This document shows, one piece after another, positions 41,447-50,886 of a DNA stretch of 64,000 bases. The stretch is from Streptomyces natalensis ATCC 27448. GTDB taxonomy: Bacteria; Actinomycetota; Actinomycetes; Streptomycetales; Streptomycetaceae. The notes beneath the pieces were generated by a model, which did no database searches, was not told where the DNA came from, and saw nothing but the letters and a program-made list of their open reading frames with translations. The translations under genes were made by a program, and so were the position numbers. The stretch lies in assembly GCF_000935125.1 (NCBI RefSeq), contig NZ_JRKI01000009.1, positions 310,001-374,000 of the forward strand. The letters are read 5' to 3'. How positions within the stretch are numbered: the first letter of the stretch is position 1; every line of letters begins with the position of its first letter.

Positions 41447-42486
41447 GCCGACACCTCCGCAAGGCTCTTGTCGCCGGCGTCCGTTGCGTCCTGTTCCGGT
41501 TCCTGCGCGGCCGTCGAGGTCTTCTGGCCGGTGAGGGCCAGGAACACCTCGTCCAGGCTGGGCAGATGGGTCGATATGCCGGCCAGCGCGAAGCCGCGCT
41601 GCCCCAGGAGCCCCACCACCGCGGTCAGTTGCTCATCGCTGACGATGGGGACGTTGACCACGCCCTCCGTGTGGTCGGCGGTGGCGCCCGCGATGCCGTC
41701 CAGACCGGCCTGCGCGAGGGCGCCGACCATCCGGTCCAGCTCTGCGGGAACGGTCGGCCGGATCTGGAGCGTCCGCCCGCCGACCTTGGCCTTCAGCGCA
41801 TCGACCCGGCCCTCGGCGATCACCCGGCCGCGGTCGATCACCGTCAGCTCGTCCGCCAGTTGCTCGGCCTCTTCCATGTACTGCGTGGTCAGCAGCACCG
41901 TCACACCGTCGGCCACCATGCGCCGGACCTCCTCCCACACCTCGTTACGGGTACGGGGGTCGAGCCCGGTCGTCGGCTCGTCCAGATAGAGCACCGCCGG
42001 GCGGCCGATCATCGAGGCGGCCAGGTCCAGGCGGCGGCGCATACCGCCGGAGTACTTGGCGGAGGGGCGTTTGGCCGCCTCGGTCAGGGAGAACCGCTCC
42101 AGCAGCTCGTCCGCGCGCCGGCGGGCGTCCTTGCGGGAGAGATCGAGCAGCCGCCCGATCATGTAGAGGTTCTCCCAGCCGGAGAGCTTTTCGTCGACCG
42201 AGGCGTACTGCCCGGTCAGGCCGATCTTGCGGCGCAGCGCGCGGGGCTGGCGCACCACGTCGAAACCGGCCACCACGGCGCGGCCGGCGTCCGGGACCAG
42301 GAGGGTGGACAGGCACCGTACGAGCGTGGTCTTGCCCGCGCCGTTGGGCCCCAGGACCCCGAGCACGGTGCCTTCCCGCACGTCCAGGTCCACCCCGTCG
42401 ACGGCCTTCACCTCGCCGAAGTGCTTGACCAGACCGCGCACCTCGACGGCGTTGCCGCGCTGGGTGATTGTCGTCTGTCGCGTCAT
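41443..42486 (-). CDS. DrrA-type ABC exporter ATPase
   Basis: 347 residues from ATG 42486. Walker A is GPNGAGKTT, the signature KYSGGMRRRLDLA, and Walker B LYLDEPTTGLDP, with switch LTTQYMEEAEQLAD. The C-terminal third (about 230-330, LQIRPTVPAEL to LPSLDEVFLALTG) is the DUF4162 extension found in daunorubicin-resistance ATPases. It powers the DrrB permease encoded next. Repeats in the upstream region (42518-42560) suggest a specific regulator. The longer frame to 42549 has no better ribosome site and overlaps those repeats. Confidence 0.94.
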   Translation of the reverse strand: MTRQTTITQRGNAVEVRGLVKHFGEVKAVDGVDLDVREGTVLGVLGPNGAGKTTLVRCLSTLLVPDAGRAVVAGFDVVRQPRALRRKIGLTGQYASVDEKLSGWENLYMIGRLLDLSRKDARRRADELLERFSLTEAAKRPSAKYSGGMRRRLDLAASMIGRPAVLYLDEPTTGLDPRTRNEVWEEVRRMVADGVTVLLTTQYMEEAEQLADELTVIDRGRVIAEGRVDALKAKVGGRTLQIRPTVPAELDRMVGALAQAGLDGIAGATADHTEGVVNVPIVSDEQLTAVVGLLGQRGFALAGISTHLPSLDEVFLALTGQKTSTAAQEPEQDATDAGDKSLAEVSA

Positions 42487-42517
42487 GCCGTCAACGGTGC
42501 CAGCCGCCACTGACAAC

Positions 42518-42560
42518 GCACCGACAGTGCACCGATACCGCACCTGCACCGCACCGACAG
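42518..42560. promoter_or_regulatory. Repeated CGCACCGACAG motifs upstream of the exporter operon
   Basis: CGCACCGACAG occurs at 42518-42528 and 42550-42560, exactly 32 bp (three helical turns) apart, with related GCACCGATACCGC between. They lie 30-75 bp upstream of the DrrA-like start, an operator-like position. Confidence 0.55.
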
Positions 42561-42569
42561 CGCGGTGAC

Positions 42570-42603
42570 GCGTCCGGCGCCCCCTGGGGGAGACGCCGGA
42601 CGC
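42570..42603. terminator. Terminator hairpin after panB
   Basis: GCGTCCGGCG (42570-42579) pairs exactly with CGCCGGACGC (42594-42603) around a 14-base loop, 16 bases past the panB stop on the minus strand. Confidence 0.7.
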
Positions 42604-42619
42604 CGGACCTCAGTCGACC

Positions 42620-43501
42620 TCAGTGGAAGGTGTGCGCCGTCGCGGGGAAGTCCCCGGCGACGACCTCCTCGGCGAACGCCTTGGCCGCGTCACCGAGCAG
42701 CTGCCGCATCTCCAGGTACTTCTTCACGAACTTCGGCACCCGGCCCGCCGTCATACCCGCCATATCCGTCCACACCAGCACCTGGGCGTCGCAGTCCAGG
42801 CCCGCGCCGATACCGACGGTGGGGATGTGCAGGGAGCGGGTGACCTCGGCGGCCAGTTCCGCCGGTACGGCCTCCAGGACGACGGCGAAGGCGCCCGCGT
42901 CCTGGACCGCCTTGGCGTCCCGCAGCAGCTGCTGGGCCGCCTCCTCGCCGCGGCCCTGGACCGGATAGCCGCCGAAGGCGTTGACCGACTGCGGGGTGAG
43001 GCCCACATGGGCCATCACCGGGATGCCGGACGAGACCAGCAGCTCCACCTGGTGCGCGGAGCGCTCCCCGCCCTCCAGCTTGACGGCGCCCACCCCGGCC
43101 TCCTTGACCAGGCGGGTCGCGCTGCGCAGCGCCTGGACCGGGCCCTCCTGGTACGAGCCGAACGGCAGATCGCCGACGACCAGGGCACGCGTGGTGCCGC
43201 GGACGACGGCGGCGGACAGCAGGGTGATCTCGTCCATGGTGACCGGGACGGTGGACTCGTAGCCGAGGTGGCAGTTGCCCATCGAATCGCCGACCAGCAG
43301 GACGGGGATGCCGGCCTCGTCGAAGACGGAGGCGGTCATCGCGTCGTAGGCGGTGAGCATCGGCCACTTCTCGCCGCGCTCCTTGGCGGCGGCGATGTCA
43401 CGGACCGTGATGCGCCGCGAGCTCGTTCCCCCGTACAGGGTCTTGCCGTTGTCGGAGGCGGGGCGGTCGCCCGGCTTCCGGGCAGGCGAAAGCTGCGTCA
43501 T
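42620..43501 (-). CDS. panB: 3-methyl-2-oxobutanoate hydroxymethyltransferase
   Basis: 293 residues. Ketopantoate hydroxymethyltransferase signatures: MLTAYDAMTASVFDEAG, LLVGDSMGNCHLGYESTVPV (Mg-binding Asp), VKLEGGE, MAHVGLTPQSVNAFGGYPVQG and IGIGAGLDCDAQVLVWTD-like TVGIGAGLDCDAQVLV. It transfers a hydroxymethyl group from methylene-THF to alpha-ketoisovalerate, the first committed step to pantothenate. AGGAG is 8 bases before ATG 43501. A streptomycete N-terminal extension of about 30 residues is present. No panC or panD nearby. Confidence 0.96.
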   Translation of the reverse strand: MTQLSPARKPGDRPASDNGKTLYGGTSSRRITVRDIAAAKERGEKWPMLTAYDAMTASVFDEAGIPVLLVGDSMGNCHLGYESTVPVTMDEITLLSAAVVRGTTRALVVGDLPFGSYQEGPVQALRSATRLVKEAGVGAVKLEGGERSAHQVELLVSSGIPVMAHVGLTPQSVNAFGGYPVQGRGEEAAQQLLRDAKAVQDAGAFAVVLEAVPAELAAEVTRSLHIPTVGIGAGLDCDAQVLVWTDMAGMTAGRVPKFVKKYLEMRQLLGDAAKAFAEEVVAGDFPATAHTFH

Positions 43502-43647
43502 GGTGACGGCTCCTGTTCGTCATCTCGAGGCACCCTGACGGCGTCCCCGGACTTCGCTCCATGCTGGCATGCCGGGCGCGTACAACGGAAGGGGGCCCCT
43601 GACCTGCGACGACACCGGCGCGGCGGCGACACGGAAGTCAACATCAT

Positions 43648-43670
43648 CGATACGGAACGGGTCCGTATCG
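43648..43670. promoter_or_regulatory. TetR-type operator of the efflux operon
   Basis: CGATACGGA (43648-43656) and TCCGTATCG (43662-43670) form a perfect 9-bp inverted repeat around ACGGG. It ends 21 bases before the MFS start ATG 43692, overlapping the likely promoter, and is the probable binding site of the TetR protein encoded at 45308. Confidence 0.8.
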
Positions 43671-43691
43671 AAAAAGGAGTAGGGTGGCGGA

Positions 43692-45311
43692 ATGGCGACC
43701 TCTCCCACCCCACCCGCCGGGCGGCCCGCCCGTCAGGTCCCCGATGCGATCCACCGGCGCCGCTGGGCGATCCTGTCCGTCCTCATGCTCAGCCTGCTGA
43801 TAGTGGTGCTGGACAACTCCATCCTCAACGTCGCGATGAAGACCATCGCGAGCCCGGCCCCGGCCGGCCTCGGCGCCACCCAGAGCGAGCTGGAGTGGGC
43901 GGTCAACGCCTACACGCTGGTCTTCGCCGGGCTGCTGTTCACCTCCGGCCTGCTCGGCGACCGCCTCGGCCGCAAGAAGGTGCTGCTCTCCGGGCTGACC
44001 GTCTTCGGTATCGGCTCGGTGCTCGCGGCAATGGCCGCCTCGCCCACCGAGCTGATCGCCTTCCGCGCCATGATGGGCCTGGGCGGCGCCTTTGTGATGC
44101 CCGCCACCCTCGCCATCCTGATGAACGTCTTCGAGCGCGAGGAACAGCCCCGCGCGATCGGCATCTGGGCCGGCGGCGTGGGCCTGGCCATCGCGATCGG
44201 CCCGATCGCCGGCGGCCTGCTCCTGGACCACTTCTGGTGGGGCTCGGTCTTCCTGGTCAACGTCCCCGTCGTCCTGGTCGCGCTCGGTTCGATGGCGGTC
44301 CTGGTGCCCGACTCCAGGGACCCCAGCCCCGGCCGGCTGGACCCGTTCGGCGTGCTGCTCTCCGTCGTCGGCCTGGTCCTGCTGGTCTACGGGATCATCA
44401 AGGGCGGCCAGCTCGCCGACTTCACCGACCCGCAGGTGCTGAGCACCATCGCCGCCGGACTCGTCGTCCTGACCGTCTTCGTCCTGCACCAGAAGCGCAG
44501 CCACCACCCGTCCATAGACATCCGCTACTTCCGCAAACCCGCCTTCTCGGCCGCCGTCGCCGCCGTCGCGCTGGTCTTCTTCGCGCTGATGGGCGTCACC
44601 TTCTTCATCGTCTTCTACGTGCAGAGCGTGCGCGGCTACAGCCCGCTGGAGGCCGGTCTGCTGATCCTGCCGCTGGCCGTGGCCCAGCTGACCTTCTCGC
44701 CGCGGGCCCGGCACGCCGTGGACCGCTTCGGCGCCCGCGCGGTGTGCACCGTCGGCATGCTGACCATCGCCGTCACCATGTCCGGCATGCTGTTGCTGAC
44801 CACCGACTCCCCGATCTGGATCCTGGAGGTGCTCTTCTTCCTCCAGGGCACGGGGATGGCGCACATCATGCCGCCGGTCACCGTCGCGATCATGCAGTCG
44901 CTGCCCCGCGAGAAGGCCGGCTCCGGCTCGGCGCTCAACAACGTCTTCCGGCAGGTCGGCGGCACCCTCGGAGTGGCAGTCCTCGGCTCGCTGCTGTCCA
45001 CCACCTACCGCGACGGCATCGCGGGCAAGCTCGCCGCGCTGCCCGCCATACCGGCCGCAGCCCGGCACGCGGCAGGCGAGTCCATCGAGGCCACCCTCGG
45101 CCTCGCCCGGCACCTGGGCCCGGCCGGCCGCGGCCTGATCGCCTCCGCGCGGGACGCGTTCGTGCACGCCATGCACGTCACGGCCCTCGGCTCGGCCTCC
45201 GTCGCGGTGGTGGGTGCCGTGGTCGTCGCCGCTTTCCTGCCCGGCAAAATGGGACCGGCGCCGCGTCCTGCGGAGCCCCAGGAACGGCAGAAGGCGGGCG
45301 TACAGGGATGA
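43692..45311 (+). CDS. EmrB/QacA-family (DHA2) MFS drug exporter
   Basis: 539 residues, 14 predicted TM helices. Motif A is [14 protein letters not shown], motif C region ALGSMAV..., and the early [18 protein letters not shown] carries the Asp typical of DHA2 (D1 motif). It exports drugs in exchange for protons. AAAGGAG is about 12 bases before ATG 43692. Its stop overlaps the start of the TetR gene (ATGA), so the exporter and its presumed repressor are co-expressed from the promoter marked by the 43648 operator. Confidence 0.93.
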   Translation: MATSPTPPAGRPARQVPDAIHRRRWAILSVLMLSLLIVVLDNSILNVAMKTIASPAPAGLGATQSELEWAVNAYTLVFAGLLFTSGLLGDRLGRKKVLLSGLTVFGIGSVLAAMAASPTELIAFRAMMGLGGAFVMPATLAILMNVFEREEQPRAIGIWAGGVGLAIAIGPIAGGLLLDHFWWGSVFLVNVPVVLVALGSMAVLVPDSRDPSPGRLDPFGVLLSVVGLVLLVYGIIKGGQLADFTDPQVLSTIAAGLVVLTVFVLHQKRSHHPSIDIRYFRKPAFSAAVAAVALVFFALMGVTFFIVFYVQSVRGYSPLEAGLLILPLAVAQLTFSPRARHAVDRFGARAVCTVGMLTIAVTMSGMLLLTTDSPIWILEVLFFLQGTGMAHIMPPVTVAIMQSLPREKAGSGSALNNVFRQVGGTLGVAVLGSLLSTTYRDGIAGKLAALPAIPAAARHAAGESIEATLGLARHLGPAGRGLIASARDAFVHAMHVTALGSASVAVVGAVVVAAFLPGKMGPAPRPAEPQERQKAGVQG

Positions 45312-46003
45312 GCCGGGCGGCGGGAGACTCCCAGACGGCGGCGGCCGGTACGCGGGCGGACCGGGCGGTCCCCGAGCGCCGCGGCCGGCCGCGCAGCGCC
45401 GCGGCCGACTTCGCCATCATCGAAGCCGTCCTGCGCCTGATCGAGGAGGGCGCCGCCATCGGCGAGCTGTCGATGGAGCGCATCGCCCGCGAGGCGGGCG
45501 TGGGCAAGGCCACCGTCTACCGCCGCTGGCCCGGCAAGCACGCCCTGATGCTCGATGTGATGCGCTCGCTGGACACCCCGCCCCCGGTGCTCGAGGGCGC
45601 CTCCGTACGCGACGACCTCGTCGCCCTGCTGGAGTTCCTGCGCCGCCGGGGCCTGGCCAAACGCAACTCCGCGCTGCTGCGCACGGTCGTCAGCCATGTC
45701 CAGGCCCATCCCGAACTGTGGGCGGAGTACCACGAAACGGTCGTACGGGCCCGTAACGAGGCGCTGCTGCGGGTGCTGCGGCGCGGTATGGCCAGCGGCG
45801 AGATCCGCAGCGACCGCGATGCGGAGACCCTCGCCGACCTGTTCGTCGGCCCGATGCTGGCCCGCGCCATCCTCCACGAGTGGCGGGAACTGCCCGAGGG
45901 CCTCGCGGCGGACATCGTCGACACGGTCCTGGAGGGCGTACGTCCAAGGCCCCGCGCGGTAGCGGGCCAGGATCCCCGCCACCCCGCACCGGGCCGGCCG
46001 TAA
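45308..46003 (+). CDS. TetR-family repressor, efflux-linked
   Basis: 231 residues from ATG 45308. After a 30-residue Ala/Arg-rich lead, the HTH is [31 protein letters not shown], here [21 protein letters not shown] TetR_C ligand domain follows ([26 protein letters not shown]). Being translationally coupled behind an MFS exporter, with a perfect palindrome upstream of the operon, it is most simply an autorepressor released by an exported compound. Ligand unknown. Confidence 0.92.
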   Translation: MSRAAGDSQTAAAGTRADRAVPERRGRPRSAAADFAIIEAVLRLIEEGAAIGELSMERIAREAGVGKATVYRRWPGKHALMLDVMRSLDTPPPVLEGASVRDDLVALLEFLRRRGLAKRNSALLRTVVSHVQAHPELWAEYHETVVRARNEALLRVLRRGMASGEIRSDRDAETLADLFVGPMLARAILHEWRELPEGLAADIVDTVLEGVRPRPRAVAGQDPRHPAPGRP

Positions 46004-46291
46004 CCCCACCGCCGCACCGGCGCGTTGAACGCCCTTCGACGCCGACGCGAATCCCGGGCTAGTGCCCGGAATGTCCCGCCCCACATGACCGGATCATGCC
46101 CGTTGTGTCACAGCCGCTGTCACGTGGCCGTCCGCCGGAACCCCGACCCGCCGTCACCCCGTCCTCACCACCGAGAAATGCGCCACCCGGCCTTCCGTGG
46201 CGGCGCGGATCTAAGAACGCGGATTAAGGCCATCGCCTAGGGTCGACAACCACAGGCGAGGCGCACCACAGCGGGCAGTGAGGGCAACTAC

Positions 46292-47311
46292 ATGGCGCAG
46301 GCATTCATGACGGAGCCGGAACAGGGACGGGGCCCCGAATGGTCCGGCTCCCGGGCCGGACGCCTGCGGAACTGGTGGCGTCCCGAGGGAATGTGGCGCC
46401 GCGGCATCGTGCTCGCCGTACTGGCCGTCCTGCTCGGGGTGTTGATGTTCTGGCACTCCCAGATCCCCAACGACGTGGGAAACCTGGGCAGTCTGCTGGA
46501 GACGTTCCTGCCCTGGCTCGGCCTCGGCGTGCTGCTGCTGTTGCTCTGCGCGGTGCTGCGCCGCTCGGCAACGGCGCTGATCGCACTGATCCTCCCGGCG
46601 GCCGTCTGGCTCAACCTCTTCGGCGGACAGCTCACCGACAAAGCGGGCACCGGCGGCAATCTCACCATCGTCACGCACAACGTCAACGCCGAGAACCCCG
46701 ATCCGGCGGCCACCGCCCGGGACATCGTCAACTCCAAGGCCGATGTGGTCGCCCTGGAGGAGCTGGCCGGTAACGCCCTGCCCACCTACGAGCGGGAAAT
46801 GGCCAAGGCGTACCCGTATCACACGGTCAAGGGCACGGTCGGCCTGTGGAGCAAACTGCCGCTGAGCGACGCCCGGCCGGTCGACATCAAACTGGGCTGG
46901 GTCCGCGCGCTGCGCGCCACCGTCACCGCCCCCGACGGCCGGAAGGCCGGCATCTACGTCGCGCATCTGCCCTCCGTACGCGTCAAGATCGAGGCGGGCT
47001 TCACCGCGAACCAGCGCGACGGCAGCGCCAAGGCGCTGGGCGAGGCCATCGCCGCCGACCCGCTGAAGAAGGTGATCCTCCTCGGCGACCTCAACGGCAC
47101 CATGAACGACCGCTCGCTGGCCCCGGTCACCTCCCAGATGCGCTCGGCCCAGGGCGCCGCGGGCGACGGCTTCGGCTTCAGCTGGCCGGCCGCCTTCCCG
47201 ATGGCCCGGATCGACCAGATCATGGTCAAGGGCATCGACCCGGTCGCCGCCTGGACGCTCAAGGACACCGGCAGCGATCATCTGCCGCTCGCGGCCTCGG
47301 TCGGCATCTGA
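46292..47311 (+). CDS. Membrane-anchored endonuclease/exonuclease/phosphatase (EEP) family protein
   Basis: 339 residues. Three TM helices (about 37-56, 66-86, 91-109: VLAVLAVLLGVLMFW and following) anchor an extracellular EEP domain. Catalytic signatures are THNVNAEN (Asn), VVALEELAG (Glu), LLGDLNGTMNDR (Asp-x-Asn) and the C-terminal GSDHLPLAA (Asp-His). Members hydrolyse phosphodiester bonds in DNA, sphingolipids or inositol phosphates; this N-terminally anchored form is common in actinobacteria, substrate unknown. ATG 46292 is used; a second ATG five codons in is possible. The 288-bp upstream gap has a weak 6-bp stem at 46054-46069 and no gene. Confidence 0.87.
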   Translation: MAQAFMTEPEQGRGPEWSGSRAGRLRNWWRPEGMWRRGIVLAVLAVLLGVLMFWHSQIPNDVGNLGSLLETFLPWLGLGVLLLLLCAVLRRSATALIALILPAAVWLNLFGGQLTDKAGTGGNLTIVTHNVNAENPDPAATARDIVNSKADVVALEELAGNALPTYEREMAKAYPYHTVKGTVGLWSKLPLSDARPVDIKLGWVRALRATVTAPDGRKAGIYVAHLPSVRVKIEAGFTANQRDGSAKALGEAIAADPLKKVILLGDLNGTMNDRSLAPVTSQMRSAQGAAGDGFGFSWPAAFPMARIDQIMVKGIDPVAAWTLKDTGSDHLPLAASVGI

Positions 47312-47378
47312 CGATACGGGCGGGGGGTACGGGACGGCGGCGGCCCGACACGGGCTCGTCACGTCCCGTTCCCACGCC

Positions 47379-47407
47379 GGAACAACGGACCTGGGACACT
47401 TTGTTCC
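47379..47407. promoter_or_regulatory. Inverted repeat GGAACAA-N15-TTGTTCC upstream of the MFS gene
   Basis: Arms 47379-47385 and 47401-47407 are perfect complements, ending 42 bp before the start at 47450. The spacing places both half-sites on one face of the helix, as for a repressor dimer site; no regulator gene is adjacent. Confidence 0.4.
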
Positions 47408-47449
47408 GTACGTGAACGAACTGCTCCCCCGGAAAGGTCCAGGCCCCTC

Positions 47450-48655
47450 ATGCCCTTGGCTCTGCTCGCGCTCGCGATCTCGGCCTTCGGAATCGGCACC
47501 ACGGAATTCGTGATGATGGGCCTGCTGCCCAACGTCGCGGACGATCTGGGCACCTCGGTGCCCACCGCCGGCCATCTCGTCTCCGCCTACGCCCTCGGCG
47601 TCGTCATCGGCGCCCCGCTGCTGACGGTCCTCGGCTCCCGCATCCCCCGCAAACCGATGCTGGTCGGCCTCATGGCGGTCTTCACGGCCGGCAATCTCGC
47701 CTCCGCCCTCGCCCCCGACTTCGGCCTGCTGATCGTCGGCCGGCTGCTGGCCGGACTCCCGCACGGCGCGTTCTTCGGCGTCGGCGCGGTGGTCGCCGCC
47801 CGCCTGGTACGCGAGGGCCGTCAGGCCCGCGCCGTCGCCACCATGTTCCTCGGCCTGACCGTCGCCAACATCGTCGGCGTCCCCGCCGCCACCCTCCTCG
47901 GCCAGCGCCTCGGCTGGCGCGCCACCTTCCTGGTCGTGGCCGCCATCGGACTGGTCGCCATGGCCGCGCTGGCCCGGCTGATCCCGCCGCTGCCCGCCGA
48001 GGAACGCACCGGCCCGGCCCGCGAACTGCGCGCCCTCGGCGACCGCCAGGTGATCCTCGGCCTGGCGACCACGGTCTTCGGCTTCGCCGGCGTCTTCGCG
48101 GTCTACAGCTATCTCGCCTCGATGATGACCAAGGTCACGGGCCTCGCCCAGACCTCCGTCCCGCTGGTCCTCGCCCTCTTCGGCATCGGCATGACCCTGG
48201 GCGCCCTCGCCGGCGGCCCGCTCACCGACCGCGCCCTGCGCCCCACCCTCTACGGCTCGCTGGCGGCCCTCGCCCTGGTCCTCGCCGCTCTCCACTTCAC
48301 CGCACCGGTGACCTGGGCCGCGCTGGTCACCGTCGTCCTCATCGGTGCCATCGGTTTCCTGACCACCACCCCGCTCCAGATGCTGGTCATGAACAAGGCC
48401 CACCAGGCCCCCACCCTGGCCGCCGCCTCCAACCAGTCCGCCTTCAATCTCGCCAACGCGGGCGGGGCGTGGGCCGGTGGGCTCGCCCTCGGGGCCGGCT
48501 GGGGATGGACCTCCCCGACCCTCGTCGGCGCGGCCCTCGCCGCGGTTGGCTTCGCCGTTGCCGTTGTTGCGGGGCGCTTGGACCGCCGCGACACCGCCTC
48601 CCGGGTGGTGGCCCACAGCCGGGAGGCGGCCGACCGGGTGCCGGCCGGGTCTTGA
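47450..48655 (+). CDS. DHA1-type MFS exporter (AraJ/Cml-like)
   Basis: 401 residues, 12 TM helices. LAISAFGIGTTEFVMMGLLPNVADDL is the diagnostic first helix of the AraJ/Cml/arabinose-efflux group, and TAGHLVSAYALGVVIGAPLLT and LAGLPHGAFFGVGAVVAARLV follow. Related proteins export chloramphenicol or sugars. A weak AAAGG is 13 bases before ATG 47450. The stop at 48655 is immediately followed (no gap) by the first base of the dispersed inverted-repeat element copy C. Confidence 0.9.
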   Translation: MPLALLALAISAFGIGTTEFVMMGLLPNVADDLGTSVPTAGHLVSAYALGVVIGAPLLTVLGSRIPRKPMLVGLMAVFTAGNLASALAPDFGLLIVGRLLAGLPHGAFFGVGAVVAARLVREGRQARAVATMFLGLTVANIVGVPAATLLGQRLGWRATFLVVAAIGLVAMAALARLIPPLPAEERTGPARELRALGDRQVILGLATTVFGFAGVFAVYSYLASMMTKVTGLAQTSVPLVLALFGIGMTLGALAGGPLTDRALRPTLYGSLAALALVLAALHFTAPVTWAALVTVVLIGAIGFLTTTPLQMLVMNKAHQAPTLAAASNQSAFNLANAGGAWAGGLALGAGWGWTSPTLVGAALAAVGFAVAVVAGRLDRRDTASRVVAHSREAADRVPAGS

Positions 48656-49083
48656 CCCCACGTTGTCGGCCGTCCCGCCGTAGGGGCTGTTCGCCGTTGC
48701 GCCTGCGGCCCGTTCGCTGCGCTTTGCCTGGGCCGACGTTCTGGCTTTCCCGTCATTGCGCTTGCGGCCCGTTCGCTGCGCTTTGCCTGGGCCGACGGTT
48801 CGGCTTTCCCGTCGTTGCGCCTGCGGCGGGCGTTGCCGCTTGCGCGGGGCTGTCCGGTTGCGGCACCGGCCCTACACGGCTCCGCCGCTACGGACCGGCA
48901 CCTCCCCGTTGGGGGTGGAAAAAGACGGTGGGGGCGGACCACCGGCCTTCTTCCCCCCACTCACGGGAGGGGCCGCGCCGCAGGACGAAGTCCGGAGGCG
49001 TGGTACCGCACCCGTACCAACCCACGCCCGCCGCAGGCGCAACGGCGACAAACCCCCACGGCGGGACGGCCGACAACGTGGGG
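48656..49083. mobile_element. MITE-like element with 53-bp terminal inverted repeats (copy C)
   Basis: 428 bp. The first 53 bases (48656-48708) and the inverted last 53 (49031-49083) are identical at 49 positions, beginning CCCCACGTTGTCGGCCGTCC. It has no coding capacity. A 59-bp tandem duplication (periodicity marked by TTGCG at 48697, 48756 and 48815) sits in the left half. The element spans exactly from the base after the MFS stop to 5 bases before the nadE stop, so it replaces the whole intergenic region and can act as a terminator for both converging genes. No target-site duplication could be identified. Confidence 0.8.
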
Positions 49084-49088
49084 AGAAA

Positions 49089-50840
49089 CTACCCCTCGCT
49101 CCACTGGTTGGTGATCGGCAGGCGCCGGTCCTTCCCGAAGCCCTTGGCGGAGATCTTCGTACCCGGCGGGTACTGCCGGCGCTTGTACTCGGCTCGGTCG
49201 ACAAGCCGCAGGACCCGGGTGACCAGCGCCGCCTCGAATCCCTGGGCCACGATGTCCTCGTGGCCCAGGTCGCGGTCGACGTACAGCTCCAGGACTCGGT
49301 CGAGGACGTCGTACTCGGGCAGCGAATCGGTGTCCACCTGGTCGGGGCGCAGCTCGGCGCTCGGGGGCTTGACCAGGATGTTCTCGGGGATCGGCGGGGT
49401 CTGCCCGCGGTCGGCCGCCGCCTGGTTGCGCCAGCGGGCCAGCTGGAAGACGGCGGTTTTGTAGACGTCCTTGATGGGCCCGTACGCGCCCACCGAATCG
49501 CCGTAGAGCGTCGAATAGCCGCACGCCAGCTCGGACTTGTTGCCCGGGGCGAGGACGAGATGGCCCTCCTGGTTGGAGATCGCCATCAGCGTCGTACCGC
49601 GCAGCCGCGACTGGAGGTTCTCCTCGGCGAGACCCGTCAGCCCCAGCGACTCCATGTATGCGTCGAACATCGGGGCGATCGGCACCGTACGGAAGGCGAG
49701 TCCGGTACGGCGGGCCAGTTCGGCGGCGTCGCTGAGAGAGTGGTCCGACGAGTAGCGCGAGGGCATCGCGATGGCGTGGACGTGCGCCGGGCCCAGCGCG
49801 TCACAGGCGATCGCGGCGACCAGCGCGGAGTCGATACCGCCGGACAGCCCCAGGACCACGCTGTTGAAGCCGTTCTTGGCGACGTAGGCGCGCAGGCCGA
49901 CGACCAGCGCGGTGTAGATCTCCTCGATGTCGTCGAGCCGTTCGGCCTCGCCGCCGAGCGTCTCGGGGGTGTAGGGCGGCAGCGGGTCGGGGGTCAGGAC
50001 GACATGGTCGACGCGCAGCCCGTCGTCCAGGACGCCCGAGGGCGGCTCGGGCGCCGCTTCGGGCAGTTCGAGGTCGATCAGCACACAGCCCTCCGCGAAC
50101 TGCGGTGCCCGCGCGATCACCCCGCCGTCCTTGTCGACGACGATGGAGTCGCCGTCGAAGACCAGCTCGTCCTGGCCGCCGATCATCGCCAGATAGGCGG
50201 TGGTGCAGCCGGCCTCCTGCGCCCGCTTGCGGACCAGTTCCAGGCGGGTGTCGTGCTTGTCCCGCTCGTACGGAGAGGCGTTGACGGAGAGCAGCAGTCC
50301 CGCGCCCGCGCTGCGGGTGGCCGGCACCCGGCCGCCCTCCTGCCACAGGTCCTCGCAGATGGCGAGCGCGACATCGACGCCGTGCACCCGCACCACGGGC
50401 AGCGTGTCGCCGGGGACGAAGTAGCGGAACTCGTCGAAGACGCCGTAGTTGGGCAGATGGTGCTTGGCGAAGGAGAGCGCCACCCGGCCGCGGTGCAGCA
50501 CCGCTGCGGCGTTCTGCGGGGCGCCGGCCGGGCGGCCGTAGCGCCGTTCCTCCCGTTCGCCGCGGTCGAGATAGCCGACGAGCACCGGGAGTTCGCCCAG
50601 CCCCTCGTCGGCCAGCCGGCCGGCCAGCGCGTGCAGCGCGGCGCGGCTGGCCTCGACGAAGGACGGGCGCAGTGCGAGGTCCTCGACGGGGTAGCCGGTC
50701 AGTGCCATCTCGGGGAAGGCGACGAGATGGGCACCCTGTCCGGCGGCGTGCCGCGTCCAGTGCAGGATCGTTTCGGCGTTCCCTGCGATATCGCCGACGC
50801 AGGAGTCGATCTGGTTGAGGGCGAGACGAAGTTGAGCCAC
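49089..50840 (-). CDS. nadE: Glutamine-dependent NAD+ synthetase
   Basis: 583 residues. The nitrilase-like glutaminase domain has the triad E44 (VAFPEMALTGY), K126 (SFAKHHLPNYG) and C162 (LAICEDLW). The synthetase domain has the P-loop VLGLSGGIDSAL and GNKSELACGYSTLYGD. It amidates deamido-NAD using glutamine and ATP, the last step of NAD synthesis. It starts at GTG 50840; a -10-like TAGACT (minus strand, 50852-50847) ends 6 bases before, and no ribosome site exists, so the mRNA is probably leaderless. Confidence 0.96.
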   Translation of the reverse strand: MAQLRLALNQIDSCVGDIAGNAETILHWTRHAAGQGAHLVAFPEMALTGYPVEDLALRPSFVEASRAALHALAGRLADEGLGELPVLVGYLDRGEREERRYGRPAGAPQNAAAVLHRGRVALSFAKHHLPNYGVFDEFRYFVPGDTLPVVRVHGVDVALAICEDLWQEGGRVPATRSAGAGLLLSVNASPYERDKHDTRLELVRKRAQEAGCTTAYLAMIGGQDELVFDGDSIVVDKDGGVIARAPQFAEGCVLIDLELPEAAPEPPSGVLDDGLRVDHVVLTPDPLPPYTPETLGGEAERLDDIEEIYTALVVGLRAYVAKNGFNSVVLGLSGGIDSALVAAIACDALGPAHVHAIAMPSRYSSDHSLSDAAELARRTGLAFRTVPIAPMFDAYMESLGLTGLAEENLQSRLRGTTLMAISNQEGHLVLAPGNKSELACGYSTLYGDSVGAYGPIKDVYKTAVFQLARWRNQAAADRGQTPPIPENILVKPPSAELRPDQVDTDSLPEYDVLDRVLELYVDRDLGHEDIVAQGFEAALVTRVLRLVDRAEYKRRQYPPGTKISAKGFGKDRRLPITNQWSEG

Positions 50841-50886
50841 GGGGCCAGTCTAGTTGACCGTAATCGTCTGAGTGACGCGAAGGGGG

